Shown here: one piece after another, positions 1-6,071 of the stretch
How positions within the stretch are numbered: the first letter of the stretch is position 1
Layout of the letters: each line of letters starts with the position of its first letter
Assembly (NCBI GenBank): GCA_903837445.1
Contig: CAILUR010000109.1
Span: 1-9,911, forward strand
Reading direction: 5' to 3'
DNA from: an uncultured bacterium
GTDB taxonomy: Bacteria; Oederibacteriota; PGYV01; CAILUR01
Length of the DNA stretch: 9,911 bases
Made by a program: the position numbers and the translations under genes
Notes under the pieces: generated by a model
Database searches by the model: none
Told to the model about the DNA's origin: nothing
The model's input: only the letters and a program-made list of their open reading frames with translations

Positions 1-2
1 AC

Positions 3-686
3 TTGCACGACTACGGAAAATTGGGAAATCTAAAATTTGATGTCTATTCAGTTCCAGACATAGGGCAGAACAGGGTGATTATGATCATTACCTTGGGAGT
101 CGATTATGTGGACCCTATGAAAAAATATGTGGATGAAAGCGGAAATGAAATCAGAGGGCGAAGGGAAGATGAACTTAAAAAGGCAGCTTCTAATGCCGCA
201 TCGTATATTATAAATGCGTTTGGAAGTATGCTTACTAAAAAATATATCAGCGACAATTTTCTTAAAAAAATAGCGCCCATTGATACTATTGATTTAAAAG
301 TAAAGGATATAGTGCAACTTGGAAATAATTCCAGCGCGAGTGATGCCCCGGGCACGACAAAGACCGCAACTGTGAAGGCGGAACTGGATTTGGGAAAACA
401 TGTCACCGATCAATTGTATGTGGGGTATAATTTGAAATTGTTAGATGCGGGGACAGCATCTAAACTTAATCAGGAACTTTCGTTTCAACATTCTTTGGGA
501 GTGGAATATTCGCTTGACCCGACAAAACGCGTGAAATTTGACTGGACCTTAAACCCAGATAATAATCCGTATGTGATACAGCAAATGTTTATAGGAATTG
601 AAAGCAGAATCCAGTTTGAAAGCTGGGGCGACAAGCGGAATAAAAGCACACCGGAAATAACGCCAGAAGCTACAAAAACTAAATAA
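3..686 (+). CDS. tamB: Translocation/assembly module TamB, C-terminal fragment (5' end outside window)
   Basis: The frame is open to the left edge, so only the last 227 residues of a much larger protein are visible; the first visible codon (Leu, at 3-5) is not a start. Residues about 60-205 resemble the TamB C-terminal domain (DUF490, PF04357). There is a helical stretch near 60-90 (AASNAASYIINAF), then amphipathic beta strands with the typical pattern DLGKHVTDQLYVGYNL at about 129-144, and further strands to RIQF near 202-205. A charged, proline/threonine-rich tail of about 20 residues follows. TamB-like proteins are AsmA-family envelope proteins that span the periplasm and work with an Omp85 barrel in outer-membrane protein insertion or phospholipid transport; this implies a diderm cell. 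The stop lies 17 nt before the next gene, so co-transcription is likely. Family call is fairly secure; the exact transport role is not visible. Confidence 0.75.
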   Translation: MHDYGKLGNLKFDVYSVPDIGQNRVIMIITLGVDYVDPMKKYVDESGNEIRGRREDELKKAASNAASYIINAFGSMLTKKYISDNFLKKIAPIDTIDLKVKDIVQLGNNSSASDAPGTTKTATVKAELDLGKHVTDQLYVGYNLKLLDAGTASKLNQELSFQHSLGVEYSLDPTKRVKFDWTLNPDNNPYVIQQMFIGIESRIQFESWGDKRNKSTPEITPEATKTK

Positions 687-703
687 ACTTATAGGAGAAA
701 GGT

Positions 704-1252
704 ATGAAAAAAAACTATTATCTTTTGACGGCAGGCGGAGTAGATAAAAAAGGGATTGTCTTCAAACTTTCTGGAATCCTAAAAGAAAATAGTTTTAATA
801 TAGAGGATTCTTCTATGCTTATGCTTCGCGGGACCTTTTCGGTGATTATGCTGTTGTCTCACGCCAAAGCCACGCGGTCAAAAAAATTCATGGCGGAACT
901 TAAAAAGTTTGCAACTGAGTTTGATATGACCGTGGACATAAAGACAATAAGTGAAAAGGAAATGCGTCCAGCCCCACATACAGGCGAGACCTATATGATT
1001 TCTATAAGCGGCGCGGATAAACCTGGGATTGTAAACGCTATGACAGCAGTGATAGTGGAAAAAGGCGGGAATATAATTGACCTTGAAACAAAGAGCTCTC
1101 AAAAGACCACTCCGCCAGCATATTATATGCTCTTGGAAGTGGATATGCCGAAGAAAGATAATGCTAAAAAACTTGAAGCCGCACTGAAAAAAACAGGCAG
1201 TCGCATAGGCGTGCATGTCAGCGTCAACAAGGCGGAAAAAGAGATTCTATGA
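704..1252 (+). CDS. Double ACT-domain protein, GcvR-like
   Basis: The 182-aa protein consists of two ACT domains and little else. The first spans about residues 6-80, with the motif DKKGIV at 14-19 and NIED after the first helix. The second spans about 97-175, with the classic DKPGIV at 105-110 and NIIDLETK at 123-130. This layout matches the GcvR/ACT-repeat family (glycine-cleavage regulator type), in which ACT domains bind amino acids or partner proteins; no catalytic or DNA-binding domain is present. The ATG at 704 has an AGGAG box at 693-697. The stop overlaps the start of the deformylase gene by 4 nt (ATGA at 1249-1252), indicating translational coupling. No gcv gene is in view, so regulation of glycine cleavage specifically is unproven. 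A general amino-acid sensor is equally possible. Confidence 0.8.
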   Translation: MKKNYYLLTAGGVDKKGIVFKLSGILKENSFNIEDSSMLMLRGTFSVIMLLSHAKATRSKKFMAELKKFATEFDMTVDIKTISEKEMRPAPHTGETYMISISGADKPGIVNAMTAVIVEKGGNIIDLETKSSQKTTPPAYYMLLEVDMPKKDNAKKLEAALKKTGSRIGVHVSVNKAEKEIL

Positions 1253-1749
1253 AATTTTTTGAGATCTTGCAATTTCCGGATGAAAGATTAAGGCAAAAGT
1301 CCGTGGAAGTGCAAAAAATAAACGACGAGCTAAAGGACTATATAGAAAAACTAAAACTCACTCTGTTTGATAACAAAGGGTGTGTGGGAATAGCCGCGCC
1401 TCAGACCGGAGTGCTGAAGCGAATAGTTATTGTGGATGTCACCAATCATAAAAAAGCCACGAATAAAAATGGGCTTTTGGTAATGATAAATCCAATATTT
1501 ATAAGTGGGACAGGGGTGTTGCTTAATCGGGAAGGATGCCTAAGCGTACCTGAATACACTGGAAATGTAGAAAGAAAAAATGTAATTAAGATAAAATATA
1601 CTGATATTTCTGGAACCGAAAAATTACTGGAAACTGGTGGATTTGAAGCTGTCGTGCTTCAGCACGAGATAGACCATTTGGATGGGATATTATTTTTAGA
1701 TAGAATTTCCAATACAAAAAGAGATTTGTTCTCCAGAAAAAAATACTGA
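1249..1749 (+). CDS. def: Peptide deformylase
   Basis: This metalloenzyme removes the N-formyl group from the initiator methionine of nascent proteins in the cytoplasm. All three deformylase motifs are present in order: motif I GIAAPQTG at residues 47-54, motif II EGCLS at 95-99 (Cys97 is a metal ligand) and motif III HEIDH at 139-143 (His139 and His143 are ligands, Glu140 is the catalytic base). Length (166 aa) is normal for the family. In motif I the first glycine of the usual GxGxAAPQ pattern is Cys45, a mild variation. The start codon overlaps the stop of the upstream ACT-domain gene (ATGA), so translation is probably coupled. No intrinsic terminator is obvious in the 60 nt before the convergent esterase gene. 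Confidence 0.97.
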   Translation: MKFFEILQFPDERLRQKSVEVQKINDELKDYIEKLKLTLFDNKGCVGIAAPQTGVLKRIVIVDVTNHKKATNKNGLLVMINPIFISGTGVLLNREGCLSVPEYTGNVERKNVIKIKYTDISGTEKLLETGGFEAVVLQHEIDHLDGILFLDRISNTKRDLFSRKKY

Positions 1750-1809
1750 TATCAGGACTTTCTTTTTACTCTCTCGTTTAAAACTCCAATTTTATTTAAG
1801 GCAAAAGTA

Positions 1810-2934
1810 TTATTTTATTTTAAGAGTGTCTTTAATAAAAGCGGTAAGCCCCTCCGCCATACGCTGATGCGCTATGACTTTTGGATGCCAGTCGCAACCG
1901 TATTCGGCTTCTGAAGCGGGCGGTGGCAAAGGGTAATAAAATATTTTACTGTCGGTTTTTGAAAGGTCTGTGGCGATTGCCTGAATATTTTCTAAAAGCG
2001 GTTTGGTGGGGAGCGGACTGCCTAAAAGAAAAATAGCCGCATTAGGATAATTGCCACGGATAAGAGAAATCAGATTTTTATACGCAGCGCTAAAAATTTC
2101 AAAACTCGGCTGAGGGGTGGTGGAATAATCATTTGTCCCAAGGTTGATAAGCACAATGTCAGGAAGCCAAGTGTCAAACTTCCAAGGAATATCAGCTTCG
2201 TTCTGCAGAGTCCTATCGTAGAACATAGGCAAGGGGTCAGGAGAAGTGGTTTCTTTTGCCCCATAGTTTCGGATAATGCCTTTACCTGAAATAGCTATGA
2301 TTGAATATTCGGCATTAAGCGCCCTGGCAGTAATTGGACCATATGCCATATAATTATTTTCGTATTTGCGCAAGTCATCGCACTTTAGATTAGGCCCTTC
2401 ATTTCCATACCCACAGGTTAAAGAATCACCGATGATTTCTATTTTATATTTTGGAGCATAAGCGGGTCTGAAAAGTTTTTTCCCAGCTTCAAGATAAAAC
2501 CCTTTAAAAGTGCCTATGCCATTGCCTCCCTCAGTGCGTTTTGTAATAAGCACAGTATGTTTACCATTTTTAAGGTCGCGGGTGATAGCATAAGTTCCGG
2601 ACTGAAATTTGGTGGAAAGGACTTCTGAAGGACCATTGTCTATTATTATATTGTAATCATTACCACCATCTGATAACTCGAGCCCCAGTGAAGCCCCTTC
2701 AAAACCAGTAAAAATAGAAACCCCAGGCCAATCAAACCTGCGAAAATCAGAATTAGAAGCATCTGTTCTGCCGATATATATAATAGAAGGGTCAGAAGCA
2801 GGAATAAGTTGCGCATCCGCAGACATTATCCAAGATTCATTACTGCGTTTTAGCGTGAACCCTTTTGGAAAACAGGAAGTAAATAATATCAAAACTGAAA
2901 GTAGCCCCACCAGAATAAGAATAAATTTTGACAT
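1810..2934 (-). CDS. SGNH/GDSL carbohydrate esterase, CE2 (acetyl-xylan-esterase-like) lipoprotein
   Basis: The 374-aa protein starts with a hydrophobic signal ending in FTSC (Cys21), so it is probably a lipoprotein. Residues about 45-150 look like the CE2 N-terminal jelly-roll domain (IGRTD, FDWPGVSI, TGFEGASL). The SGNH hydrolase domain follows: block I GDSLTCGYG with Ser171 as nucleophile, block II SGKG (Gly217), block III GTND (Asn268) and block V DWHP (Asp348/His350). CE2 enzymes remove acetyl groups from plant or microbial polysaccharides and oligosaccharides, so an envelope-anchored deacetylase acting outside the cytoplasm is the best guess. The start is supported by GGAGG (+ strand 2941-2945) 6 nt upstream and by a near-consensus promoter at 2958-2986. 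The gene is monocistronic and converges on the deformylase gene. Fold and active site are secure; the substrate is inferred. Confidence 0.88.
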   Translation of the reverse strand: MSKFILILVGLLSVLILFTSCFPKGFTLKRSNESWIMSADAQLIPASDPSIIYIGRTDASNSDFRRFDWPGVSIFTGFEGASLGLELSDGGNDYNIIIDNGPSEVLSTKFQSGTYAITRDLKNGKHTVLITKRTEGGNGIGTFKGFYLEAGKKLFRPAYAPKYKIEIIGDSLTCGYGNEGPNLKCDDLRKYENNYMAYGPITARALNAEYSIIAISGKGIIRNYGAKETTSPDPLPMFYDRTLQNEADIPWKFDTWLPDIVLINLGTNDYSTTPQPSFEIFSAAYKNLISLIRGNYPNAAIFLLGSPLPTKPLLENIQAIATDLSKTDSKIFYYPLPPPASEAEYGCDWHPKVIAHQRMAEGLTAFIKDTLKIK

Positions 2935-2957
2935 TTAAAACCTCCATAGTTTTTTTT

Positions 2958-2986
2958 AGTATAGGCAAAAATCCCCCTCGTGTCAA
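2958..2986 (-). promoter_or_regulatory. Sigma-70-type promoter of the CE2 esterase gene
   Basis: Read on the minus strand, TTGACA (+ coordinates 2981-2986) and TATACT (2958-2963) are separated by exactly 17 bp. The start of transcription would fall around + position 2951, leaving a short leader with GGAGG at 2941-2945. The -35 box is a perfect consensus and overlaps the palindrome at 2980-2993. Confidence 0.75.
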
Positions 2987-2993
2987 GCGACAC
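2980..2993. repeat. 14-bp palindrome over the -35 box, possible operator
   Basis: GTGTC-AAGC-GACAC is a perfect 5-bp dyad with a 4-nt spacer. Its position over the -35 element of the esterase promoter suggests repressor binding, for example by a substrate-responsive regulator. No regulator gene lies nearby and I do not recognise the motif as a known operator. Confidence 0.4.
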
Positions 2994-3024
2994 AAAATTA
3001 TAAAACATAGTTGGCAAAAATTGT

Positions 3025-3060
3025 TTGACTTTTATTTTTTTGTATGTTAAAAATTATATT
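3025..3060 (+). promoter_or_regulatory. Weak candidate promoter for tRNA-Asn
   Basis: A good -35 box TTGACT lies at 3025-3030. The best-looking -10 (TATATT, 3055-3060) is 24 bp away, which is too far, while correctly spaced sequence (TAAAAA at 3048-3053) is poor. The tRNA must have a promoter here or further upstream, but the exact elements are uncertain. Confidence 0.3.
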
Positions 3061-3084
3061 CTGTTGAACTTATAGAATTCAGGT

Positions 3085-3160
3085 TCCCTGGTAGCTCAGT
3101 TGGTAGAGCAGGTGACTGTTAATCACCTTGTCGTAGGTTCGAGTCCTACCCGGGGAGCCA
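3085..3160 (+). tRNA. tRNA-Asn (anticodon GTT)
   Basis: A complete 76-nt cloverleaf can be traced by eye. The acceptor stem is TCCCTGG (3085-3091) with CCGGGGA (3150-3156), one T-G wobble. D-stem GCTC/GAGC. The anticodon stem is GGTGA (3111-3115) with TCACC (3123-3127) around the loop CTGTTAA, giving anticodon GTT at 3118-3120. A 5-nt variable loop follows, then T-stem GTAGG/CCTAC with loop TTCGAGT. Discriminator G is at 3157 and CCA is encoded at 3158-3160. This tRNA decodes AAC/AAU as asparagine. It stands alone, with no neighbouring tRNA genes in the window. Confidence 0.98.
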
Positions 3161-3181
3161 AAATTTTCTGATGAAAATTTT
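3160..3181. repeat. AT-rich palindrome abutting the tRNA 3' end
   Basis: AAAATTTTC (3160-3168) and GAAAATTTT (3173-3181) form a perfect 9-bp inverted repeat around TGAT, beginning on the last base of the tRNA CCA. It could help end the tRNA transcript (the 3' arm ends in TTTT) or mark the boundary of the following four-helix-bundle unit. It lacks the GC-rich stem of a normal terminator. Confidence 0.5.
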
Positions 3182-3191
3182 GGAAGGATTG

Positions 3192-3275
3192 GGGAGTGAG
3201 GGTTTAGGAGTAAGGAAAGCAGCCGAAGACAAATCAAACTATCGAAAATTTCCTTCTTCCTTAACCTTTAATTCT
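3192..3275. repeat. Long imperfect hairpin upstream of the four-helix-bundle gene
   Basis: The purine-rich arm at 3201-3218 (GGTTTAGGAGTAAGGAAA) and the pyrimidine-rich arm at 3249-3266 (TTTCCTTCTTCCTTAACC) pair over 18 positions with two mismatches and one G-U. Pairing continues outward, with several G-U pairs, to about 3192 and 3275. The 30-nt loop (3219-3248) begins GCAGCCGAAGACAAATC. The structure ends about 70 nt before the gene's start codon and has no U-tract, so it is not an ordinary terminator. It may be a structured RNA or an end of a mobile or intervening element linked to the downstream gene. Confidence 0.6.
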
Positions 3276-3344
3276 AAACTCTTAAGGTTGAGATTTAAAA
3301 GTGAGTTTTAGTAATAAGAAAAGATATAAAACGGGGGGTATTAT

Positions 3345-3680
3345 ATGGAATTTGATTTTATAAACACGCAAATATATAAAGATGCTAAAGCATATAATAA
3401 AACAATTAAACAAATCTTGAAAGAAACCAAACCTGACCGGATTCTTGCCGACCAACTAAAACGCGCTGCTTTGTCTATCCTACTCAATTTCTCCGAGGGC
3501 TATGGGAGATATCATAGGGCTGAGAAACGGCATATGTATGTGACGGCAAGGGCTTCTGTAAATGAATGCGTGGCTTGCCTTGATGTGTTGTATGATGATG
3601 GTATTCCAAAAACTCTGCTGGAACAATCTGAAACTATTGCCAAAATGTTGTCAGGGTTAATAAATAAGTTTAAGGGCTAA
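3345..3680 (+). CDS. Four-helix-bundle protein, 23S rRNA IVS (S23)/Avd-like family
   Basis: The 111-aa protein has the signature of the S23/four-helix-bundle family (TIGR02436/PF05635 type): QLKRAALSILLNFSEGYGR at residues 37-55, followed by ASVNECVACLDVL at about 70-82. Relatives are encoded inside 23S rRNA intervening sequences, or act as the Avd accessory protein of diversity-generating retroelements, or, most often, occur as orphans of unknown function. They form pentameric barrels of four-helix bundles with basic surfaces thought to bind nucleic acid. Here there is neither 23S sequence nor a reverse transcriptase nearby, so it is an orphan. The ATG has a G-run (GGGGGG, 3333-3338) as ribosome binding site 6 nt upstream. 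It lies downstream of tRNA-Asn and a long hairpin. Function unknown. Confidence 0.9.
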   Translation: MEFDFINTQIYKDAKAYNKTIKQILKETKPDRILADQLKRAALSILLNFSEGYGRYHRAEKRHMYVTARASVNECVACLDVLYDDGIPKTLLEQSETIAKMLSGLINKFKG

Positions 3681-3684
3681 CAAA

Positions 3685-3697
3685 TCCCCGTAGGGGA
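3685..3697. repeat. Small GC hairpin just after the four-helix-bundle gene
   Basis: TCCCC-GTA-GGGGA is a tight 5-bp stem with a 3-nt loop, 4 nt after the stop codon. It is not followed by a T-run, so it is not a terminator by itself. It could stabilise the mRNA end or mark the end of the element. Confidence 0.4.
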
Positions 3698-3745
3698 GAA
3701 ATGTTATGATAGTTGGTTTGATTTAATCTATAATTATCTACAAAT

Positions 3746-3775
3746 AAAAAAACCCGACTTTTGTCGGGTTTTTTT
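3746..3775. terminator. Bidirectional intrinsic terminator
   Basis: The core stem CCCGAC/GTCGGG with a TTTT loop (3759-3762) is flanked by seven A on the left and seven T on the right, so a U-tract follows the hairpin on either strand. It lies between the converging four-helix-bundle gene (plus) and the 97-aa secreted protein gene (minus) and can serve both. Confidence 0.92.
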
Positions 3776-3802
3776 ATTTATTCTAATAAAAAACTATTTG
3801 TC

Positions 3803-4096
3803 TTACTTTCCCGCTTTTACTGCATTGCGATTTGCCAGCTTGAGCGCTTTTATTGCATCTTTCTTTGCTTTGATGTCGTTCGTTTTCTCAATAATAGCCG
3901 CTTTCTTATCTGCTTTTGCTCTTGTTGCATCAATTTTGATTGTCTGAATGGCGTTAATGTCTGCTTTAATCGCCTGTCTTAACTGCTCAATCTGTGCCTT
4001 TGTGTCGCTTGCGGACGCGGCAATGTTTGTGGTCTCGGCATAAACAAGCGAAACTGCGAACAATAGAACGCATACCATAACTATAAGTTTTTTCAT
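3803..4096 (-). CDS. Small secreted Ala/Lys-rich helical protein, unknown function
   Basis: The 97-aa product begins with a clear Sec signal peptide (MKKLIVMVCVLLFAVSLVYA), with likely cleavage after Ala20. The mature part of about 77 residues contains no aromatic residues. It is rich in Ala, Lys, Ile and Asp and repeats short heptad-like segments (IEQLRQAIKADINAIQ, DIKAKKDAIKALKLANRNAV), so it should form long amphipathic helices or a coiled coil, strongly basic towards the C-terminus. The ATG is preceded by a strong AAAGGAGG (+ strand 4105-4112) 8 nt upstream, and the gene ends at a bidirectional terminator, so it is a real monocistronic gene. I do not recognise a family. The location is probably periplasmic or extracellular. 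The gene is divergent from slyD. Confidence 0.8.
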   Translation of the reverse strand: MKKLIVMVCVLLFAVSLVYAETTNIAASASDTKAQIEQLRQAIKADINAIQTIKIDATRAKADKKAAIIEKTNDIKAKKDAIKALKLANRNAVKAGK

Positions 4097-4155
4097 TTTT
4101 TGCTCCTCCTTTGAAAGATTTTACTATCAATAATTAGACGAATCACAATATAAAA

Positions 4156-4175
4156 AGGTAGCATTAAAGTTACCT
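4156..4175. repeat. 20-bp imperfect palindrome in the divergent intergenic region
   Basis: AGGTAGCATT and AAAGTTACCT form a dyad matching at 8 of 10 positions. It lies about 60 bp upstream of the 97-aa protein gene (minus) and 125 bp upstream of slyD, a plausible site for a dimeric regulator. No factor can be named. Confidence 0.35.
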
Positions 4176-4183
4176 GTTGAAAC

Positions 4184-4204
4184 TATAGAAAGAGGTCTTC
4201 TATA
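4184..4204. repeat. 7-bp perfect inverted repeat in the divergent intergenic region
   Basis: TATAGAA (4184-4190) and TTCTATA (4198-4204) flank a 7-nt spacer, eight bases beyond the previous dyad. It could be a second operator half or a weak AT hairpin. Confidence 0.35.
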
Positions 4205-4243
4205 AAAAACATTTGCCTCAAACACAGCCCCTTATTATTTCTA

Positions 4244-4271
4244 TTGCCTTTGGAAATGGGAGTGATAAAAT
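4244..4271 (+). promoter_or_regulatory. Promoter of slyD
   Basis: TTGCCT (4244-4249) and TAAAAT (4266-4271) are 16 bp apart, and TG at 4263-4264 makes an extended -10. Transcription would start near 4278, leaving a short leader of about 25 nt that contains GGAGG at 4293-4297. Confidence 0.55.
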
Positions 4272-4301
4272 ACAAGTTAAATAAAAACCGATGGAGGCTT
4301 T

Positions 4302-4733
4302 ATGGCAAAACCAAAGAACGGAAATGTGGTAAGAGTACATTATACAGGAACCCTTGATGATGGCAAGCAATTTGACTCTTCTATTGGCAGAGAACCCTTG
4401 GAGTTCACTATAGGTGGCGGCGAAGTGTTGGAGCAGTTTGACACTACCGCAGCATCTTTAGAACCAGGCGAGACCACGAAAATACATATAAAAGCAGAAG
4501 ATGGCTATGGGGACTATGACCCTGAGTTTATTTTGGTATTAGATAAGAGCCAATTCCCAAAAGGGTTAGAGCCAAAAATCGGAATGAAAATGCAAGTGCC
4601 TTTTCCAAATGATGGACCTGTGGTGGCGACAATAACTAAAGTGGAAAATGGGAAAATAACTTTTGATGGCAATCACGATTTGGCCGGAAAAGACCTTAAC
4701 TTTGAAATAAAATTGGTGGAAATTGTAAAATAA
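4302..4733 (+). CDS. slyD: FKBP-type peptidyl-prolyl cis-trans isomerase, SlyD-like
   Basis: The 143-aa protein is a cytoplasmic prolyl isomerase/chaperone of the SlyD subfamily. The FKBP core is split by the insert-in-flap chaperone domain: VRVHYTGTLDDGKQFDSS at residues 10-27, then IGGGEVLEQFD (37-47) and AEDGYGDYDPEF (65-76). The IF domain spans about 75-120, and the closing FKBP strand is NHDLAGKDLNFEIKLVEI (124-141). The family's usual NHPLAGK has Asp in place of Pro. The metal-binding His/Cys-rich tail of E. coli SlyD is missing, as in many non-proteobacterial members, so a nickel role is unlikely. The start is set by GGAGG 4 nt upstream. The gene has its own promoter and is probably monocistronic, since the next gene has a strong promoter. 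Confidence 0.93.
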   Translation: MAKPKNGNVVRVHYTGTLDDGKQFDSSIGREPLEFTIGGGEVLEQFDTTAASLEPGETTKIHIKAEDGYGDYDPEFILVLDKSQFPKGLEPKIGMKMQVPFPNDGPVVATITKVENGKITFDGNHDLAGKDLNFEIKLVEIVK

Positions 4734-4755
4734 ACATAAGCGTAATTTATTTTAC
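4725..4755 (+). terminator. AT-only hairpin at the end of slyD, weak terminator candidate
   Basis: GTAAAATAAA (4725-4734) and TTTATTTTAC (4746-4755) form a perfect 10-bp inverted repeat with an 11-nt loop, overlapping the slyD stop codon. The stem has one G-C pair and no strong T-run after it, so termination efficiency is doubtful. Confidence 0.3.
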
Positions 4756-4760
4756 TGTCC

Positions 4761-4789
4761 TTGACTTGCTTGCCGTAGCATTATATAAT
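4761..4789 (+). promoter_or_regulatory. Sigma-70-type promoter of the ANTAR regulator gene
   Basis: TTGACT (4761-4766) and TATAAT (4784-4789) are separated by exactly 17 bp, close to consensus at both boxes. Transcription would begin about 4796, 31 nt before the start codon. As no clear separate promoter precedes gdhA, this may drive both genes. Confidence 0.8.
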
Positions 4790-4826
4790 CATTTTTGGAT
4801 TTTGAAATTTAAAAGAGGTGTGGCAA

Positions 4827-6047
4827 GTGGAAAAAAAGAAAGTGGATAAAAAGGAAATTACAGTCCTTAAAAAACTGCTAAAAGAAAAAGAAAAAGAGAT
4901 TCAAATGTTTAAAGATATTTCTACAAATGTCTATAGTTCTGATATTGCCGTGGCGTTACAACAAATAGCTGACAAGATTTCGACTATTACGGGGTGTGAT
5001 GACTGTCTGGTGTATCTTCACGATTTGAAAAATAGTGAGTTTGTTCTTAAAGCTTCGAAAAGTGATTTGACTTTAAAGACAATTCGAAGCAAACTCCCAA
5101 AAGAAATAGGGGAAAAGGCTGCAGCAGAGAAAGTGCCTTTTGAACCGCCTATGTCAAAGTTTACCGAAGCCTCGCTTGAATCAGCTTACAGGTCAGTGCT
5201 ATGTATGCCATTTACCGCGGGCGATCATGTCTTGGCGGTAGCCAATATACTTTCCTGGAAAAAACACTCCTACAATAAAAGTATTCTCTCTATATTGACA
5301 GGCGTGACAAATCAAATGTCCATAGCGATAAACAATGCGCTTTTGTTTGAAGATTTAAAATCAAAAAATAAAGAGCTTGAAACGCTTTCGCAGATAAGCA
5401 AGACTATAGTCAGTGGCAAGTACTTAGAGGAAATTCTTAACCTTATAGTCACGCTGACGGCTGATATGATGGGCTCAAAAATATGTTCGGTTATGTTGTT
5501 GGATAAAAATGAACAGGAACTTAAAATTATTGCCACGCAAAGTCTTAGCGAAGATTATAAAAGTAAACCCAATATAAAAGTAGGGCAGAGTGTCAGTGGG
5601 AAAGCCGTGCTTGAAAAAAGACCGATAGCAGTGGCGGATGTGACAAAAGAGGCAGGGTATACTTATAAAGATATAGCAAAGAGTGAAGGGCTTTGCTCTA
5701 TGCTCGCAGTACCTATGACTTTCCGTAGCAAAGCGATTGGCTGTATAAATATTTATACTACCGAAGAACACAAGTTTACTTCTGAAAATATACGCGTACT
5801 GCAGTCGGTGGCAAATCAGGCCGCCATAGTCATAGAAAATATGAGTCTTATTAAGGAAGCCATAGCCGCAAAAGAAGCCCTTGAGACCAGAAAGACCATA
5901 GAACGGGCAAAGGGTTTGCTTATGAAAAAATTTAATATTGCCGAAGATGAGGCATATAAAACAATACATAAAAAGAGTATGGATTCCAGAAAAAGCATGA
6001 AAGAAGTGGCAGAGGCCATACTGCTGACTCTGGAACAGGAAAAATAA
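4827..6047 (+). CDS. GAF-GAF-ANTAR RNA-binding regulator (antiterminator family)
   Basis: I choose the GTG at 4827 (406 aa), because the in-frame GTG at 4818 lies inside the ribosome binding site AGAGGTG (4814-4820). A Lys/Glu-rich coiled coil (about 3-30) is followed by a GAF domain (about 35-172) and a short coiled linker (173-190). A second GAF domain spans about 195-338 (VGQSVSGKAVLEKRPIAVAD and LAVPM are typical). The C-terminal ANTAR domain covers about 348-403, with IERAKGLLMKKFNIAEDEAY and SMKEVAEAIL as recognisable motifs. ANTAR domains bind paired hexaloop RNA hairpins to control transcript elongation, as in AmiR, NasR and EutV. Here the input is through GAF domains (small molecule, redox or light), not a phospho-receiver. 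The next gene, gdhA, has matching hairpins in its leader (6096-6186), making it the likely target. The ligand is unknown; CxxC at 57-60 in GAF1 could be redox-active, which is speculation. Confidence 0.92.
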   Translation: MEKKKVDKKEITVLKKLLKEKEKEIQMFKDISTNVYSSDIAVALQQIADKISTITGCDDCLVYLHDLKNSEFVLKASKSDLTLKTIRSKLPKEIGEKAAAEKVPFEPPMSKFTEASLESAYRSVLCMPFTAGDHVLAVANILSWKKHSYNKSILSILTGVTNQMSIAINNALLFEDLKSKNKELETLSQISKTIVSGKYLEEILNLIVTLTADMMGSKICSVMLLDKNEQELKIIATQSLSEDYKSKPNIKVGQSVSGKAVLEKRPIAVADVTKEAGYTYKDIAKSEGLCSMLAVPMTFRSKAIGCINIYTTEEHKFTSENIRVLQSVANQAAIVIENMSLIKEAIAAKEALETRKTIERAKGLLMKKFNIAEDEAYKTIHKKSMDSRKSMKEVAEAILLTLEQEK

Positions 6048-6071
6048 AAGCCAGACCGATAAAATAAATAC

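Noticed and set aside
3345..3680. Diversity-generating retroelement (Avd-like protein)
   Set aside because: No reverse transcriptase, template repeat or variable repeat is visible in the window; the protein fits the wider orphan four-helix-bundle family.
3192..3680. 23S rRNA intervening sequence in place
   Set aside because: No 23S rRNA sequence flanks it; the neighbours are a tRNA and protein genes.
3685..3699. Direct repeat of the tRNA-Asn 3' end as an attachment site
   Set aside because: Only GGGGAG is shared, within a GC hairpin; too short to count as a duplication.
4818..4826. GTG at 4818 as start of the ANTAR regulator
   Set aside because: It is part of the AGAGGTG ribosome site that serves the GTG at 4827.
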